Shown: positions 1-13,800 of the stretch, one piece after another
Layout: each line of letters begins with the position of its first letter
Position numbering within the stretch: position 1 is the first letter of the stretch
The notes under the pieces: model-generated
Database searches by the model: none
Told to the model about the DNA's origin: nothing
What the model saw: only the letters and a program-made list of their open reading frames with translations
NCBI GenBank assembly: GCA_018881555.1
Contig: JACAXG010000104.1
Coordinates: 2,128,887 to 2,192,886, forward strand
DNA length: 64,000 nucleotides
Origin: Amblyornis subalaris
Lineage: Eukaryota > Chordata > Aves > Passeriformes > Ptilonorhynchidae
Direction: 5' to 3'
Made by a program: the position numbers and the translations under genes

Positions 1-1713
1 GTTCAGAGCATGACCTTCCAAAAAGCCAGAAAGACCCCCTTGATTTGCTGCTGTAGCATTGCCTTCCCTTGCCTGTTATGGGGGTGGAGGAAGGAAGGAA
101 TGGCTGTGTCCGAAGGTAGGCAGGTAACAGGGACACAAACTCCTGTTCAAGACCGGTTAAAGTACCTTCCTAAAATTCAGTCACAGCAAACAGGGAGGCA
201 GGAGTGGAAATGGTAGGGTAAGCAATTACAAAGTATAGGTAGAAGATAGAGTTACACAGCCAGAGAAAGCAGAAATGAATGGAAGTAAAGCAAATGGAAG
301 CATACTTTTCTTGGTACAATTTCAAATCCCTATGTGGCCATGTACACTTATGCACCTACGGAGATTTTGAATTGTGGTAGGAAGCTATTGCTACCAAGCC
401 TTAAACATGGTTTCAAACAGGCAATTCAGTCTCCTGCATGCAGAGGAGTTGGAAGTCACAGTTTATTACTGATTTCTGAGTCAGTGACAAAGTAGTTTCA
501 ACTTTAAACCTCAATCCATCTGAAATAGCTCATAGTTTGCTACCTACCCACTAACAATCAGGATGAAACGAGCACTTGGAAACAGAAGGTAATGCTTACT
601 GTACCTGTGCAGCCAAAAGGATTCTGTTTTACACCTGGAAAATCTACATGAATGCATTATTAAACTTACAGGATCAACTGCAAAAATATTATGTGACACC
701 ACCAAAAGTTTAATGCATAAAAAACCAGGGACGCGGTGGAGTCACCGTGCCTGGAAGTATTTAAAAGATGTGTAGACGTGGCACTTAAGGACATGGTTTA
801 TCGTGGCAGTTTGGCAGTGCTGGGTTACCAGTGGGACTCAATGATCTTAAAGGTCTTTTCCAACCTAAAAGATTCTATGAGTAACAAACAACTCATTTGT
901 GCCTGTAAGTGTTTCTGTTGACCCCGTTCTGTTTCCTTTCTTGAAGAACATCAACAAAGAAGTTGCTGATGATTTTCAGTTTCCACTAGAGAACAGGACG
1001 TGGAAGTTTTCAGGAACATTTACAACATATATCTTAGTTATTTACCTAACATATCTTATGGGTAAATCCTGCTTGCAATGGGACACACGTGCCAAAGGAC
1101 AAGAAAGAGAACCAACTGCTGAAAACACTTGTAAGATGAGACATTTCCAGGCTGCAGAAGTAATAGAACTGAGCTATGTCTCTTGTTCCTACTACTGCAA
1201 ATGTAACACAAAAGGCAGTGGAAGACAGAGACAGCCTTCTGCATGTATCTGTCATAAAGGTTTCATTCACACCTTAACAATTCTGCCATTGTCCCACTTA
1301 TCAAACATATTTATATGCTTATTGCAGCAAACCCAAGTGTGAAGGAAAAGTGTGGCATCCTAGCCAATTTAGTCTTTTACATCAGTAATGGAGGGAGGGC
1401 CTTACCTGAGCTCTTGATGGGGAACAGATGAAATAACAATGACACTCTGACAGGCTTTTTAGGCAGAAATCCTTCCAATTTTGGATTTCATAGCATTTCA
1501 CAAATAACAAATTGCATCCACTAATATTGCCATCAGGTCAGTAAATTGTTATGAAACACTTTTTACCAAAACAACAGTTGAGATTTGTTCACAGACAGAA
1601 TGAAATTGGTTCTTTGGTGACAGAACATCTTGTCAATGTAGCACTTAAATTTAAGCCTTGGGATGAAAGCATTTAGGATCTAAATTAAAGACTAAAAGAT
1701 AAATACTACTTAC
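1..1713 (-). other. UPF3A intron 8 (partial)
   Basis: No later UPF3A exon is recognisable here on the minus strand. It holds one CR1 3' end (728-880). A 147-codon plus-strand open frame at 899-1342 has no features I recognise and I treat it as chance. Confidence 0.6.
728..880 (+). mobile_element. CR1 LINE 3' end fragment
   Basis: It carries the CR1 3' signature: a 'cctggaagtatttaaaag' stretch, then 'ctcaatgatcttaaaggtc' and 'ttccaacctaaaagattcta'. It is 5'-truncated, as most avian CR1 copies are, and lies antisense inside UPF3A intron 8. Confidence 0.85.
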
Positions 1714-1874
1714 TTTTCCTTAAGTTCTTTTAGTGAACTCTCCAAAGATTTGGATTTTATACTCCCAGATCCAGGTGATTTATCCCATTTGTTTTCCTCA
1801 GTGTCAGCTTCTTCACCTTTTTCTTTGTGCTTTTCACCGGCCAGTTCATCTCCTTTTTCAGGCTTCTTGAGAAG
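1714..1874 (-). CDS. UPF3A: UPF3A coding exon 8
   Basis: 161 nt, phase 0 in and 2 out, acceptor ttcttag, donor AAAA|gtaagt. It encodes [20 protein letters not shown] and a Ser/Lys-rich stretch ending SSLKELKE. This is the last exon I can find before the left edge. Confidence 0.93.
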
Positions 1875-4800
1875 CTAAGAAATATTTGTTTATACTATGA
1901 TGCAAAATTATTCTTCTCTGTGGTAACAGACATTTAACAAGTATTAAATACAGCAGTAACCTGCTAAGATTGGAGATACCTTATTTACATGCTAGGAATG
2001 TATTTTACAAAGTATGAAATCTAAAGTTATTTAAAAAGGGCAGTTTACTTTTGCTAAGGAGTGACAGTCATTAACAGGCATTCAACTTCACACTTTCAAA
2101 TATGCTGAGAATACTGGAGAAAGCACTTACCTATTCTTCTCAAAGCACTTACCTATTCTTCTCTCCTGAGTTTTAAATATAAAGACAGTATTATGGTCTA
2201 TAGTTTCTTAGAAATCATGTACCAGAGCTCAATGTCATTGCCCATAAAATAAGAAGCAGAACCTCTACAATACTACAAAGAGAGCAGATTAATACTTCAC
2301 TCCTTGAAATATTATATANAAAATGTGTGTCACATGAATTACTTGGGATAGACAGGCATGTAGAAGTAGGTGCTTTATACCCTGACATAAATACAGACTG
2401 AGGAAAACCTTATGATATTAGCAGAAAAGATCTCATTACCTTTTCAACTTGAAGATAAGGAGTTTCAAGTCTGTTCCTTTCATAGCAACCCACACGGGGC
2501 TTGAGCAGTGTGTAGCACTACAGGAATAATCTTTATAGAAGGACCAACTGTCTCAAACCATTACCCTAACGTATCAGTTCTAGGCAGAACATCCCAGTCT
2601 TTTCATTACACCAGTTTTTCTGAAACGACCACAGGTTATTCTTCTCCAATATCTAAAACTTCTATAATGTTTCTCTCAGGTAATATTTTCCTTTTCTTTC
2701 ACAGACAGAACTAGCTTTCAAGGTCATATCACCACAGATATGTCATAAATACTGGGGCTTTTTGGACAACCAATTTTGGGTAATATATTTTAAGGATTAA
2801 GTCCCTTTTCTTCTGAAATTGTAGAGTATTTTCTTTATGCCCAGATATGAAAAATATGTAATTCAGCTTCAAAATTTACTATTTTTATACTTTCAGATGA
2901 AGAAAACTGTTTTCCAAGAAGAAAAGAGGAAAGATGTCCACAGTTCCATGGCTTTTCACCACCACTAGATCTGGAGTCAAGTCTGTGTGTTCTTGCATTA
3001 TGCTACAGACTCTTATCCCAAATTTCCTCTTCAAAACCGCCTAAAAAGCCTTTCCAATACCACAAAATTTAGTTCAGAGGAATAGTTTCTATCTATGTCA
3101 TCTTATACAAATAAGGTTTTATGTGGTCCGACTTCATAGCACAAGATACACCCTCCTAAGTGATGTCATTAAAATCCATTCAGATTGTTGCAGGGCAGTG
3201 CAACTTGAAATTAGCAAGACTTTGTGACAACTTGGCTAAAGCATACCATTAAAATACACCAGTTCTGAGCATAAAAGTAAACATGTGCCTCTGCACACAT
3301 GGCCAAACGAAGATTTGCATGACAGAAAGTGTTGAAGTCATATATCACAGAACCACAGAATAACAGAATATTCTGAGTCGGAAGAGACCCACAAGGATCA
3401 TTAAGTCCAACTCTTAAGTGAACGGCCCATATGGGGATCAATCCCACAATAATCTTCCCACAGGCTGGCACAGAACAATTTGGTTCTGTCAGGTAATGTT
3501 GGAATAGAATGCAGCCAAGTTGCATAAAGATATCCAAGTTACCTGCTGTAATTGCACCAGCACATCATGGTAAGTAAGGCCATCAGTCACACTTTCAAAC
3601 AACACTAGGTCAAAGCCCTACATTACACTCCCTTCCAGCCAAAACTAGTTTGGTATCTCCACACTGTGCTGTTGTACACTAAATAAACATCGAGATACCA
3701 AAGAACTTCCGAGTAGCTTCAAAAGATGAATAATCTTTTTTCCCATTGATCTCAGTTACCTTGATCCTTATTTCTTTCTCAGAAATTTTCTTTTGCTTCT
3801 CCACCTCTTTTCTTTTACGTCTTTCTTCTTCTCTGCGCTTCCTTTTCTCTTCCTCCCGCAGACGTTTCTTCTCCAATTCTCTCCGCCTGCGTTCTTCTCT
3901 CTTCTCTTCTCGTATTCTCTGAAGAGTTCAAAAGTGTTTAATTGTAAATTGTCCAACAGAAAACCATGTGAAACATAAATGTGGAACTTCAGGCAAAAGT
4001 CTGAACGTACCTGCTTTTCTAATTTTCTATTTTTAATATATTCCAAAAGGGGTGTTGTTCTTCTAGCTAAAACACAAAAAATTTGTGATATAGTGTTCAA
4101 CTCCTAAAATATGTACTCATTTCTTTACTTTAGTACTAACCCCTTTTTTCTAGCTTTATCTGAAAGGGAGCTAAATCATTGATAAACCTATTTGTTTCAT
4201 GAATTTTTGAAGGCATTCCCATCATTCTGCTTTAGAAACACTTTGTTGCTTTTTTGCTGTTAGCATTAGAAGCAACGGAAATATGTCACATGATTATTTG
4301 ATGTTTAATTAAAGATCATATGTTTTCAGTTCAAGAGAACGACTTTTCTCTCTTGCTCATCAAATGGTTGTTTCACAAAAAAAGAAATAAATGTGTCCAG
4401 AATCTATTCCTAGTTTTTGGTTTTGTACATCAAAACCAAGCTATATTGTTGTTCATATACAGCCCATATTACTGCAATCTCACATAACACTTTCAATCCC
4501 AGATTTCAAAGTACATCATGAAGGAAACATTTGCAGTCTCTTATAACATTTCCATTTACCTGACATTTGGTATTCACCTTTCCATGGCAAAACAGGAGGA
4601 ATAAGAGATAAGTTTGTCCCAGGTTACACAGCAAAGTATCAGCAGGTTTCAATAAAACTCCCCATTAACTAATAAAATATCTCATCTACTGGATCACACA
4701 GCCATTCTTACATTAAGAGCTGTCTCCACACTCTGAAATCAAGTCACCTGACTGAACCACCCTCAAATTCTACAAAAACTTTGAGAACATCATCACATTC

Positions 4801-7800
4801 TTTATCATGTACAGCATTCATTACTGTCAGTACTGAATTCAGGCTTGAATTCAGCTTGTATTTACAGCTGTGAATAGTTACAAAAAATTTTGTCAGTTTT
4901 AGATTTCCCAGGATAGAAAATGTTTACTACTCTATAGTTACATATAGGATTCTCCCTCAAACCACAAAAAATTATTCACGATTGGAATGCATGAGAAAAT
5001 TTGAAAGGAAAAAAAAAGGGAAGAAATAAAAAAGTTTCAAACAAATTATCAATGACATAGCCAAAATCTAGACACAATTCATATCCCAAAAACATTTAAA
5101 TCTTTTTGCCTTGAAAGTTGGATTTTGCTGGGGGCAACCCATCCATTAATAATAAAACTTTGTTACACAGTTATGAATGGGAAAGCTGACAGGATTCATT
5201 CTTCATTTTTAGCAAATATGAATTGTAGAAAGCAACAACCAATAAAGGTTGATTTGCAGTTTTTCTCCCTCTATCCCTAGATTTCCCATGCTTCCCCACT
5301 CTCCCCACCTGCCCATAATTTTTGACAAGTTTTAGGTCCCCAAGCCCTCCCTTCCAGTCCCTCAGATCTGCAGCTTTGCCTCTCGCTCCTGCCCTGCTAA
5401 GTTCCCCTGTCTGAGCAGTGGCTGCCTCTAGGCACCTTTACATGCTGAAAAAGATCACAAAAATTAACTGGAAGGTCTGGGGAAAGGACAAGCTGCACTG
5501 AGAGTCCAGAACTTGATCCTAGTCATGACTAAGGCTGTGGTGCAAGAGGTTTAATGAGAAATTATAACTTGAAGTTCAAGGGAGAAAGGCAGTGTGATGA
5601 GTACTATCAAAAGAGGAAGGGAAAAAATAACGTTTATCGAACTTGAATCTTACCCATCTTATTTATGGGCCTTACTGCAAATAAAAATCTAAGAGCATTT
5701 TCTTAAAATGTTTAAGAAGCTTTAAAAGAAAATAAATTACTACCTGAAGACCTGTGTCAGCAAAACTTTTTACATTTTATCTTGATCTCTACAAACAAGC
5801 CAGAAAAACGAGCTTGTCTTCATCTTACCACAGAGAAAACCTCTTTTACATCTCTCTGTCACACAAACTGATCAGCAAATGCATCTGGCATGATGCATAA
5901 AACACGTTGGTTTGCAGTAACTCTACATGGAGAAATGCTGAGCATGTGAGGTCCAATTCTGCCAGCAAAGTCCTGGGCATGTCCTTCATTGACATCAGTA
6001 GGAACAACGCCTTTGAAACTGGACACGCAGCTAAACCCTTACATAATTTTGCTATAAACATGCTACTCCCTGAAGAAATCTCTGGACTTGTATTGATAGC
6101 AATGGGCACAGCTTTGAATGGCAGAAAAAATAAAGCAACTAGTTTTATTTCCTCTGATTTAACAAAAAAAATCCACTAAAACACTTAATGTAAATCTGCC
6201 TTCAGTGAATACTGTTACTCAGAAATTTGTAACTCTCAAGATGTATCATTTTCATTGATTATTATGATTAATATTGATTAATACATCTTTCTTGAAACTG
6301 TAAACTTTCGTAAATTGCAAACTTCTAAAAAAATTTTGACTGTTTTTACTCTGCTGTCAAACACTAGGGAAGATTTGGGGTCAATAAAAATTATTGGGTA
6401 ACTTTCTCATTTAAAACAGCAACAAACAACTTTTATTTATAACAGTTATCTAAATGTCCATACTTCTAACATTTCCATTTCCTCTAAATTGCTAAAGTCC
6501 CAGTCTCTCCAGTCAATTCCCAAACAGAAGTAATAAGTGACAGGAAAGGGGAAATGGTCCCAAGTTGCAACTGAGCAGGTTTATATTGCATATTGGGAAA
6601 TATTTCTTCACAGAAGACTGTCAAGCACTGCAACAGGCTGCCCAGGGAAATGGTGGAGTCACTGTCCCTGGAGGTATTTAAAAGATGTGCAGATGTGGCA
6701 TTTGGGGACATGGCTTAGTGATGGACTTGGCACTACTGGGTTAATGGCGGCACTTGAGGTTCTTAAACAGCAAGTTTCCAACCTGAATGATTCTACAATT
6801 CCAATCAAAAGAGGTGGCTACTTTTACACTGTGAAGAAATAACAGCAAAGGTCAATTTTTTTTTCCTCCTCAATTGTCACATGTAGGGAAAGATTAAATG
6901 TCCTGCATGTTATGACTTGAAAATACATCACATCAATATTCCATGTTATCTGAAGATTTCAGTGTTGACCTCACTTAAAATTCCCCGCAGGACTGTGGAA
7001 GTCATGCTGCATGCATACAGAAAACAAGGTGTTGCCTTACTTTCAGAGCTTTTCCAGAATCTTGACCGTGAGAACAGAGAGAGATCATTTCATGTTTCTT
7101 AATAAAAGCAGCTTATACCAGGGATCAATTGTAGAGTATTCAGCTATTTTGTATTTTAAAAATAAATCTTCCATCTATTGATACATCTGTAAGTATTCAG
7201 AATTATTAAAGACCTATTTCTGAAGCCAGTGTGCATGCAAATGTTCAAGTGAAGCCAAGTGATTCCATGCATGGCGACTTAAGAGGTTTACTGCTACTTG
7301 GCTGGATAACAAAAACTTAAGTGTGGTAACATAAATCTGTTAGACTGAACAGATCAGCTCTTGCAGGTAATATAATAAAGATATAAAAGTAAGATATTTA
7401 ATATTCTCAATAATAAGAAAAATCAAGACAACAGACCAATGAGTTCCCTTGTTTTGGCCTCAATCTCCCCCAAAAGAATCTCAGGATTGGCACAGATCTT
7501 CTCTTCATCAGCACAATAACTCTCTAAAAACTTCCTATATTCTGGATCTGTGAAGAAAAATTTTTGAATTGTGTTAACACTTTGCAATGCATAACAAATT
7601 TTCCACTGTCATGTCAAGAAAAGATGTTTACCATCTTCAATGCTCCCAGCTTTGGCATCTTTCTTCTTCAGCTTCTTTTTTGAAATCTTCTGGAATGGAG
7701 CAAATTCAACCACTGCAGGATACTCCAAACCTTAAAAGAAATCCATCCTTAATTTTTTGAGGGGGAGAAACATTCCCTACATTCACGTAAGATTTTCTAA

Positions 7801-10800
7801 ACTCTTGAAACATGTATTGGACAGTCTTACTTGAAATCAAAGGTAAATGTTTCTACAATTCACTCCTAAATGTCTAGTGAAAAGTTACATGTAGAGCTAT
7901 TTTAAATTTGAAACAAAATACATTTATATTTTGTTTCGGTATGCTGACAAGACTGTGCAAATGAGGATGACTACTGTTGCACAATAAAATTCTTGCATTA
8001 TCATTTATAGTTCCCTTTTAAATATTCACAGTCATTGATTAGAAAAATCTACCACAAAATCTCAGTCTGACAAGTGATTAAAAACTACTGGGAAATCAAT
8101 ATGAAACTGTTGAGTTGCTTTCCTAAAGTTTTGTTGCTTAAAAGCTTAAAAAATAAATAAATGCTGGGTAATATGCAATAAAACAACATAGCATCTCCTT
8201 TCAGAACCACAACTATAAAACTCAGCATGTAGAATTGTGTGAAACTTTTTTTCTGTTTACTATGGATTATGCAACTCCTGCCCGCGTTTACTGGCAGGGG
8301 TTCTTTGCTTTGAATTCTGCCTTAAACACTGGCTTCTTCTTTGGACTGGAGTCAGAACTGTGTGTGGTTTTTGAATTTCACTTGGTTTCCGTTTGCAGCA
8401 GGTTGAAGATTACACTTTGCTCAAGTCCCCTGAAGACTTGTCTTCAATCGGCTAGAACATTTGTTAACGTGATTGAACCTGCTAATCCTTGTTTCAGTTT
8501 TAGCCTCATAATGCAGTACTGCCACAAGCCTCACCAGAGGGCACCTCTGATTGAACCCTATGCTCTTTATTTGCACAAACAATCATGCCAATGGCCAGCT
8601 GTGTCCAATGTACAGAATATTCTGGCTTCAGTCCAGCATAATATTGAAGAATGTGCTGAATTTAGGCAAAGTGAAGTCTTAGTAGAATCATAAAAATAAC
8701 TTCTTTCTAGTTTTTCATCTTAAAACACCCAGAATTTGAAGTCTGGGAAACACATACTGCTAGGAATGTGTTGTTCTTCATCTCTACGAAAGCCATCAAA
8801 ATCTGAGGGATATTAGAAGCAAATAAAATATCTCAGGTAGGAAATGCTGAAGAGAAATTCATTAGTTTGTCAGACAGCTTCTTTAGAGATCAATTTCTAG
8901 TAAGAGTGGGCAGGACTACTTTTTGCAGGATCTCTGCAACGCTGAGTGTACAGAATAGACGAGGTCTATACAAGAGACCCACAAATCTCTGTCTATATTA
9001 TACAGCCTATGCAATTTTTTACAGAAGGTATGACTGAATGAGGCAAGGAACTGCTAAAGTTCTGCTAAACCACTTACTGATGGCAGTTTCATACTCCTGT
9101 AGTATGAACTCCTGGACTTATCCACAACTACATTACAAACCTTTTCTTTAGTGTTGGGCAAACTTTTGCAGGCTGAACATTTTAAAACTGGCAATCAATT
9201 TTGCCATTCTTGTTCTTGGAACTCAACTCAAGAAGTCTGCAAAGGCCCTAAGAATTCAAGCTCTACATGTCTTAAAAGTGGGCAACCAAAGTGTTGAAGG
9301 TTTCCCCATGCTTTTTCCAAACAGGAATAAGTGGCACAACTTTATCTCACAGAAACACACTGAAGATGTAACAGTTCATGCTCACAATATGTTCAGTTAC
9401 TGTTGCAATGAATTGTGAAGCTTCCATAAGGTAATTTTCTTAATAGGATCTTGGTAGTCTATTGCCTAAAGTACAAGAATGCACATAAAGCATGCACACC
9501 ACATAGACAAGGATGGACAAATACATTTTGCACTTCATTATCTTTTAAGTGCTAAATGCTAATATATTTTTATGTAATTAACTGCATATTGAGGAAATAA
9601 TGGCATAACTAGCAAAAAGGAAGCAAACTGATGTTCTAAAATGGTATATGTATATATACACACTCAATATTTTACAAATAGTCCAACCTTTATTATCAAT
9701 GAAGACATAGCCATCAAAGCGATCTCTAAAAAGAAGGATGTCCTCAGGATTTCTAAAGTTAATGTATGCTCTTGAGTAGAGATGAGGATAAAGGCTGCAA
9801 CAAGAAACAATTTTATTTTCTGTTACTTATTATTGTTTTCAGGGATAGGGAAAAAGTAAAACCAGAAGGATCACATTGTAATCCTTATTCTTTAGGAAAC
9901 TGCTACCTTAAGCAGTCTTTACATTTATGTATCTAATTATATATATGATAAAAAGTAACAGAACATCAGAGTTCCGCATGCAACTGTGAAATCTGTTCCG
10001 GACTGACACAAATATTGCCAGTTCGTTTTGTCTCCCTAAATTGCAGAGCATGCACTTCAAATTATGCTGGATCAAAACTTTAATATTTCACAATTTAAGA
10101 GATACAAATAACAGCAGTGCTTTTGGGGAACTTCTTGGGCATGCTAAGAAAAGTCTTCTGTCACTGAAACAGGAGAAGGTAAGTAAAAGACTGCAGCGAA
10201 GGGGCAGTTTCCAAGCTGCACTGTATTTAAAGAGATTTCCACCTTTAAGAAAGAATGAATAACCTAATAGTTGGCAAGATAATCCTCTGAATTTTACACA
10301 AATAAACAAACTCCATCTGACATCCATGTGTTATCAATGTACATGCAATGTCTAGTTGTGAACAACAATTACAGTGAAAATCCAAAGCATTTCTAGAAAA
10401 AGAAACAGGTACTTACTTAAAATAATTCTGATTCTTCAATAACTTATTGGCATAGATTCTACTCCACAGGTAAATGTTTAATGTGCCTGATAAAAACCTC
10501 AGGGCTGGCACACCACAACCACGATGAAACTCAGGTAATTTAATGAATTAGAACCTGTCAGCTATGTTATTTTGAGTCATGGTATGTACGTGCTTTAAAC
10601 TCCTGCAACTCTGATATAAAACAGTTTGTCTTAAACTGCCTTAATGATGACTACATATCAGGTTCTTGAACAAATCTTAACACAAGACCTAGCTTTAAAA
10701 TACCTGTTTATAATACATAATATACTGTCATAAATGGCCTGTCTTCAGACCAACTCACCACCAGCATCAGGAGACAATAAACACACACAGCTCCAATTGT

Positions 10801-13800
10801 ATTTCAATCCCGTAACTACTTCAGAATCATATTTCACAATGAGTGAGAAAGAGCAAAAATATGGTTTGGAGTGCAGAATCCACACGTGGCAGCTCAAAGC
10901 AACACTGTTCCCAAGTAATTTTTTCATTTTAAATGTGCATTCACATGGATTCCACTTAGTGTTAGAAGACTATAAAGAGCAGTCCTGTCAATACCCAATG
11001 ACTTTGTAAACGCACCAAATTTGTGTTTGATCCTGTAGCCAGAAAAAAAACTAGGGGGCTTTTTAAATTTAGATCCTTTGCAAATACCAACTACGGAGTG
11101 TTTCTAAGCATGAACAGGATAAACTCTCTAAGAAAGAGCTATTTTATCCATATATACCCAGTATATTTTTACATTCTAGGATAGGAACAGCACTGCATGA
11201 ACTGTAAGCGGGTAACTGCAAAAATGCCTGCTAGGGCATGGCCAGGGCTGAAAGATGCGACTGGATGGCTGTGGAGTTACCACCAAGATACAAAGCAGAT
11301 GTAGCAAGACAGACTTCTTCTTATTGGTTTCAAAGAAAAAAGACGAAATTTAACACTTTTCGTAATTACACAGAGTTAAAAGATATATTTAAAAATTTGT
11401 AAGGAGGGAATTTTATTATGGCAATCTATAGCTGTGCTGGAAGCGATGTCTCTGTGCCACCTAAGTGGCTACAACAGCAAAGAAGTCTCACATAACTGGC
11501 ATCTCTCAGGAAGAAGGAAACTTCCTTCTCTGTCATATTAACAGCACTATTCTTACGTTTCATGTGCTTTGAAATTTAAATTAAATGAGGCCTGATATTA
11601 GACCGATATGATGGTACACCTGAAGTACTGAATATTCACCACACAAAACCAGGAATCTTGAAGCATTATTATTCATCCCAGTTATTATTATCTGAGATTG
11701 AGAAACTGAGTTTCAGTTCCTAGTCTAAATAACTACTTCAGTGTTCATTCCATCTTCAGTCTTGTAAATTACTAAAACTTTCTGCAGATCAAAGACTGTG
11801 ACTCAGACAAAGGTCCACTCCTACATTACTGTGACACTGCCTCAGTGCACAGCAAACAGCTTCATGATATAGTTGAATTTTTTTTTCTGTAGGAACTTAG
11901 AATCTTATGGTTGGACACATTATGAAATAGAACTGAAAATACAAAGACTTCTTCCTTCCTTGTTTCCTTTATCTGGTATATCAATGCCATCTCTTTCATC
12001 TGCTTTGGCAACATAATTTTTCCTGGTACACAACAAAATATTTTTCTAGCTTTTTCAGCTTAGAGTGAGTATCTTCCAAAACCGATTAACATTTGACATG
12101 GTTATTAAGCACTTATTAGTAAGAAAAAACTGAGTCTGAAATGTATAAATAGGACTCTGGAAAACAGAGATTTAGAATTTACTTACAATTTTAGAAATCG
12201 TAAGTAAGGGATCCAGTGTTGTTGCTATCGATTATTAACATCTTAAGAACTTCATACGCATCAGCAGAAACGCACAATATAAAAGCACGGTATGGTTGTG
12301 CACAGCAGGATATTGATGTACACCATAGCACAAAAAACCAGAACAGTCTGTCTATTATTGTTGCTATGTATCAGTGTAGAAGGTTGCAGAAACAGAGCTG
12401 TGACAATGTTCAGCAGCTACAAGTTCCTTCTCCAGTAAAGCCACTTCTACAAAAGGAGTTGATTCTCATATGCATGAGATAGCTACCAGAGTGCTTAGTG
12501 TATAAAAATCACACTACTGGCTGTTTCAAGTCCTTAGTTTCTTACCCAGAAAAGTGTGCAGTGTGCCTAAAAACGTGCATAAAATCAACATTTTAAGTGG
12601 GAAGCTAAATAACCTTAGCACTGGCTGGCATATATATTACTTTTACTCTGGCTTTCAGACACCTGACTTTCAGCTGCTGCCCCCACCCTGGATTATGTCT
12701 TCACCTATCCACTGAGAACTCACCAGGAACGCCATGCAGCAAAGAATGCAGACAGCTTCACAGGCCCTCTGAGGCTATGAATTCTCATAGGAAGAAACAC
12801 TCTTGCTTTACTTTTGTACTTTGTATTCAGCAGTTATTGGACAAAACACTGCTTTTGCTCTTCAGGATTTTTACTTCCACCCGAGTCCTACCCCAGTGAA
12901 CTCCGTGTGTCTCCTTCCTTTTTCAAGTATCTACCACCATAGATTTCATTCAGAATTTGAAATTCAGTTTTATAATTAGAGCTGGTTCTATTTTTCCGTA
13001 TGTTTGCTGTCTATAATGCTGCTTTCCATACGTATGTTTTGGACAGATGCACTGCACATGTTGGCACTTGGAGCAATTTCTATGGAAATAACCCAGATGA
13101 GTCTGAGTATACACATTTATTCATGCCAACATACCATTTATTTTTTTTTCTGCTCTGCATTCAATCTTTTAGGGTACGTGTACTTCTATAACACTTAAGC
13201 CTATCATCTCTTTAAGTCCTTATTTTTCTAGCATCTTTAATAACAAACACATTCTAAATGTTTACTTCTTCTACAAAGTATCTTTTAACACAATTGTGTA
13301 AAATGATTGATATACAGGAATGCAATTTTAAATAGTTATTTACAGTCTAAACAGTAACATGTTAACTATAAAAACAGCTATCACATCTTAGTCAACTACT
13401 TATCGACATAGAAATCATGATGGGTATTTATAAAAACATATATACTTACATGTATATAGATCTCTACAGCTAAATTTCGGAGACTCAAAGAACTCCTCTA
13501 TCCACTCATGCAATAATTGATGAGATAACTCATCATGTACATTGTCATGTCAAACTAAAACCCACTGGCCTTCATCCTTGCCATCTTCTGTGGTCATTCA
13601 CATAATGGGTGGAACTGGCATAATTTTAAATTAACTTTTCCTTTTTACAGCTATAAAAGAGCACAGTTTGCCTAGCAGAGAAAGCAGAAACACTACAGAG
13701 CTGTGTCAATCAAAGCCTATCAATTATTTCACCCAGAAGACAGTAGTGGTGGTTCCCTCGAAGCTCTAAAGGTGCTGCCCCTTCAGTGCTGCAGTTTCTA

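Noticed and set aside
899..1342. 147-codon open frame
   Set aside because: No recognisable motif, and it runs into unique AT-rich intron. Probably chance.
3679..3759. Extension of the UPF3A exon 7 frame
   Set aside because: A GTAACT donor at 3759 follows the last conserved codon, and the continuing peptide has no UPF3 similarity.
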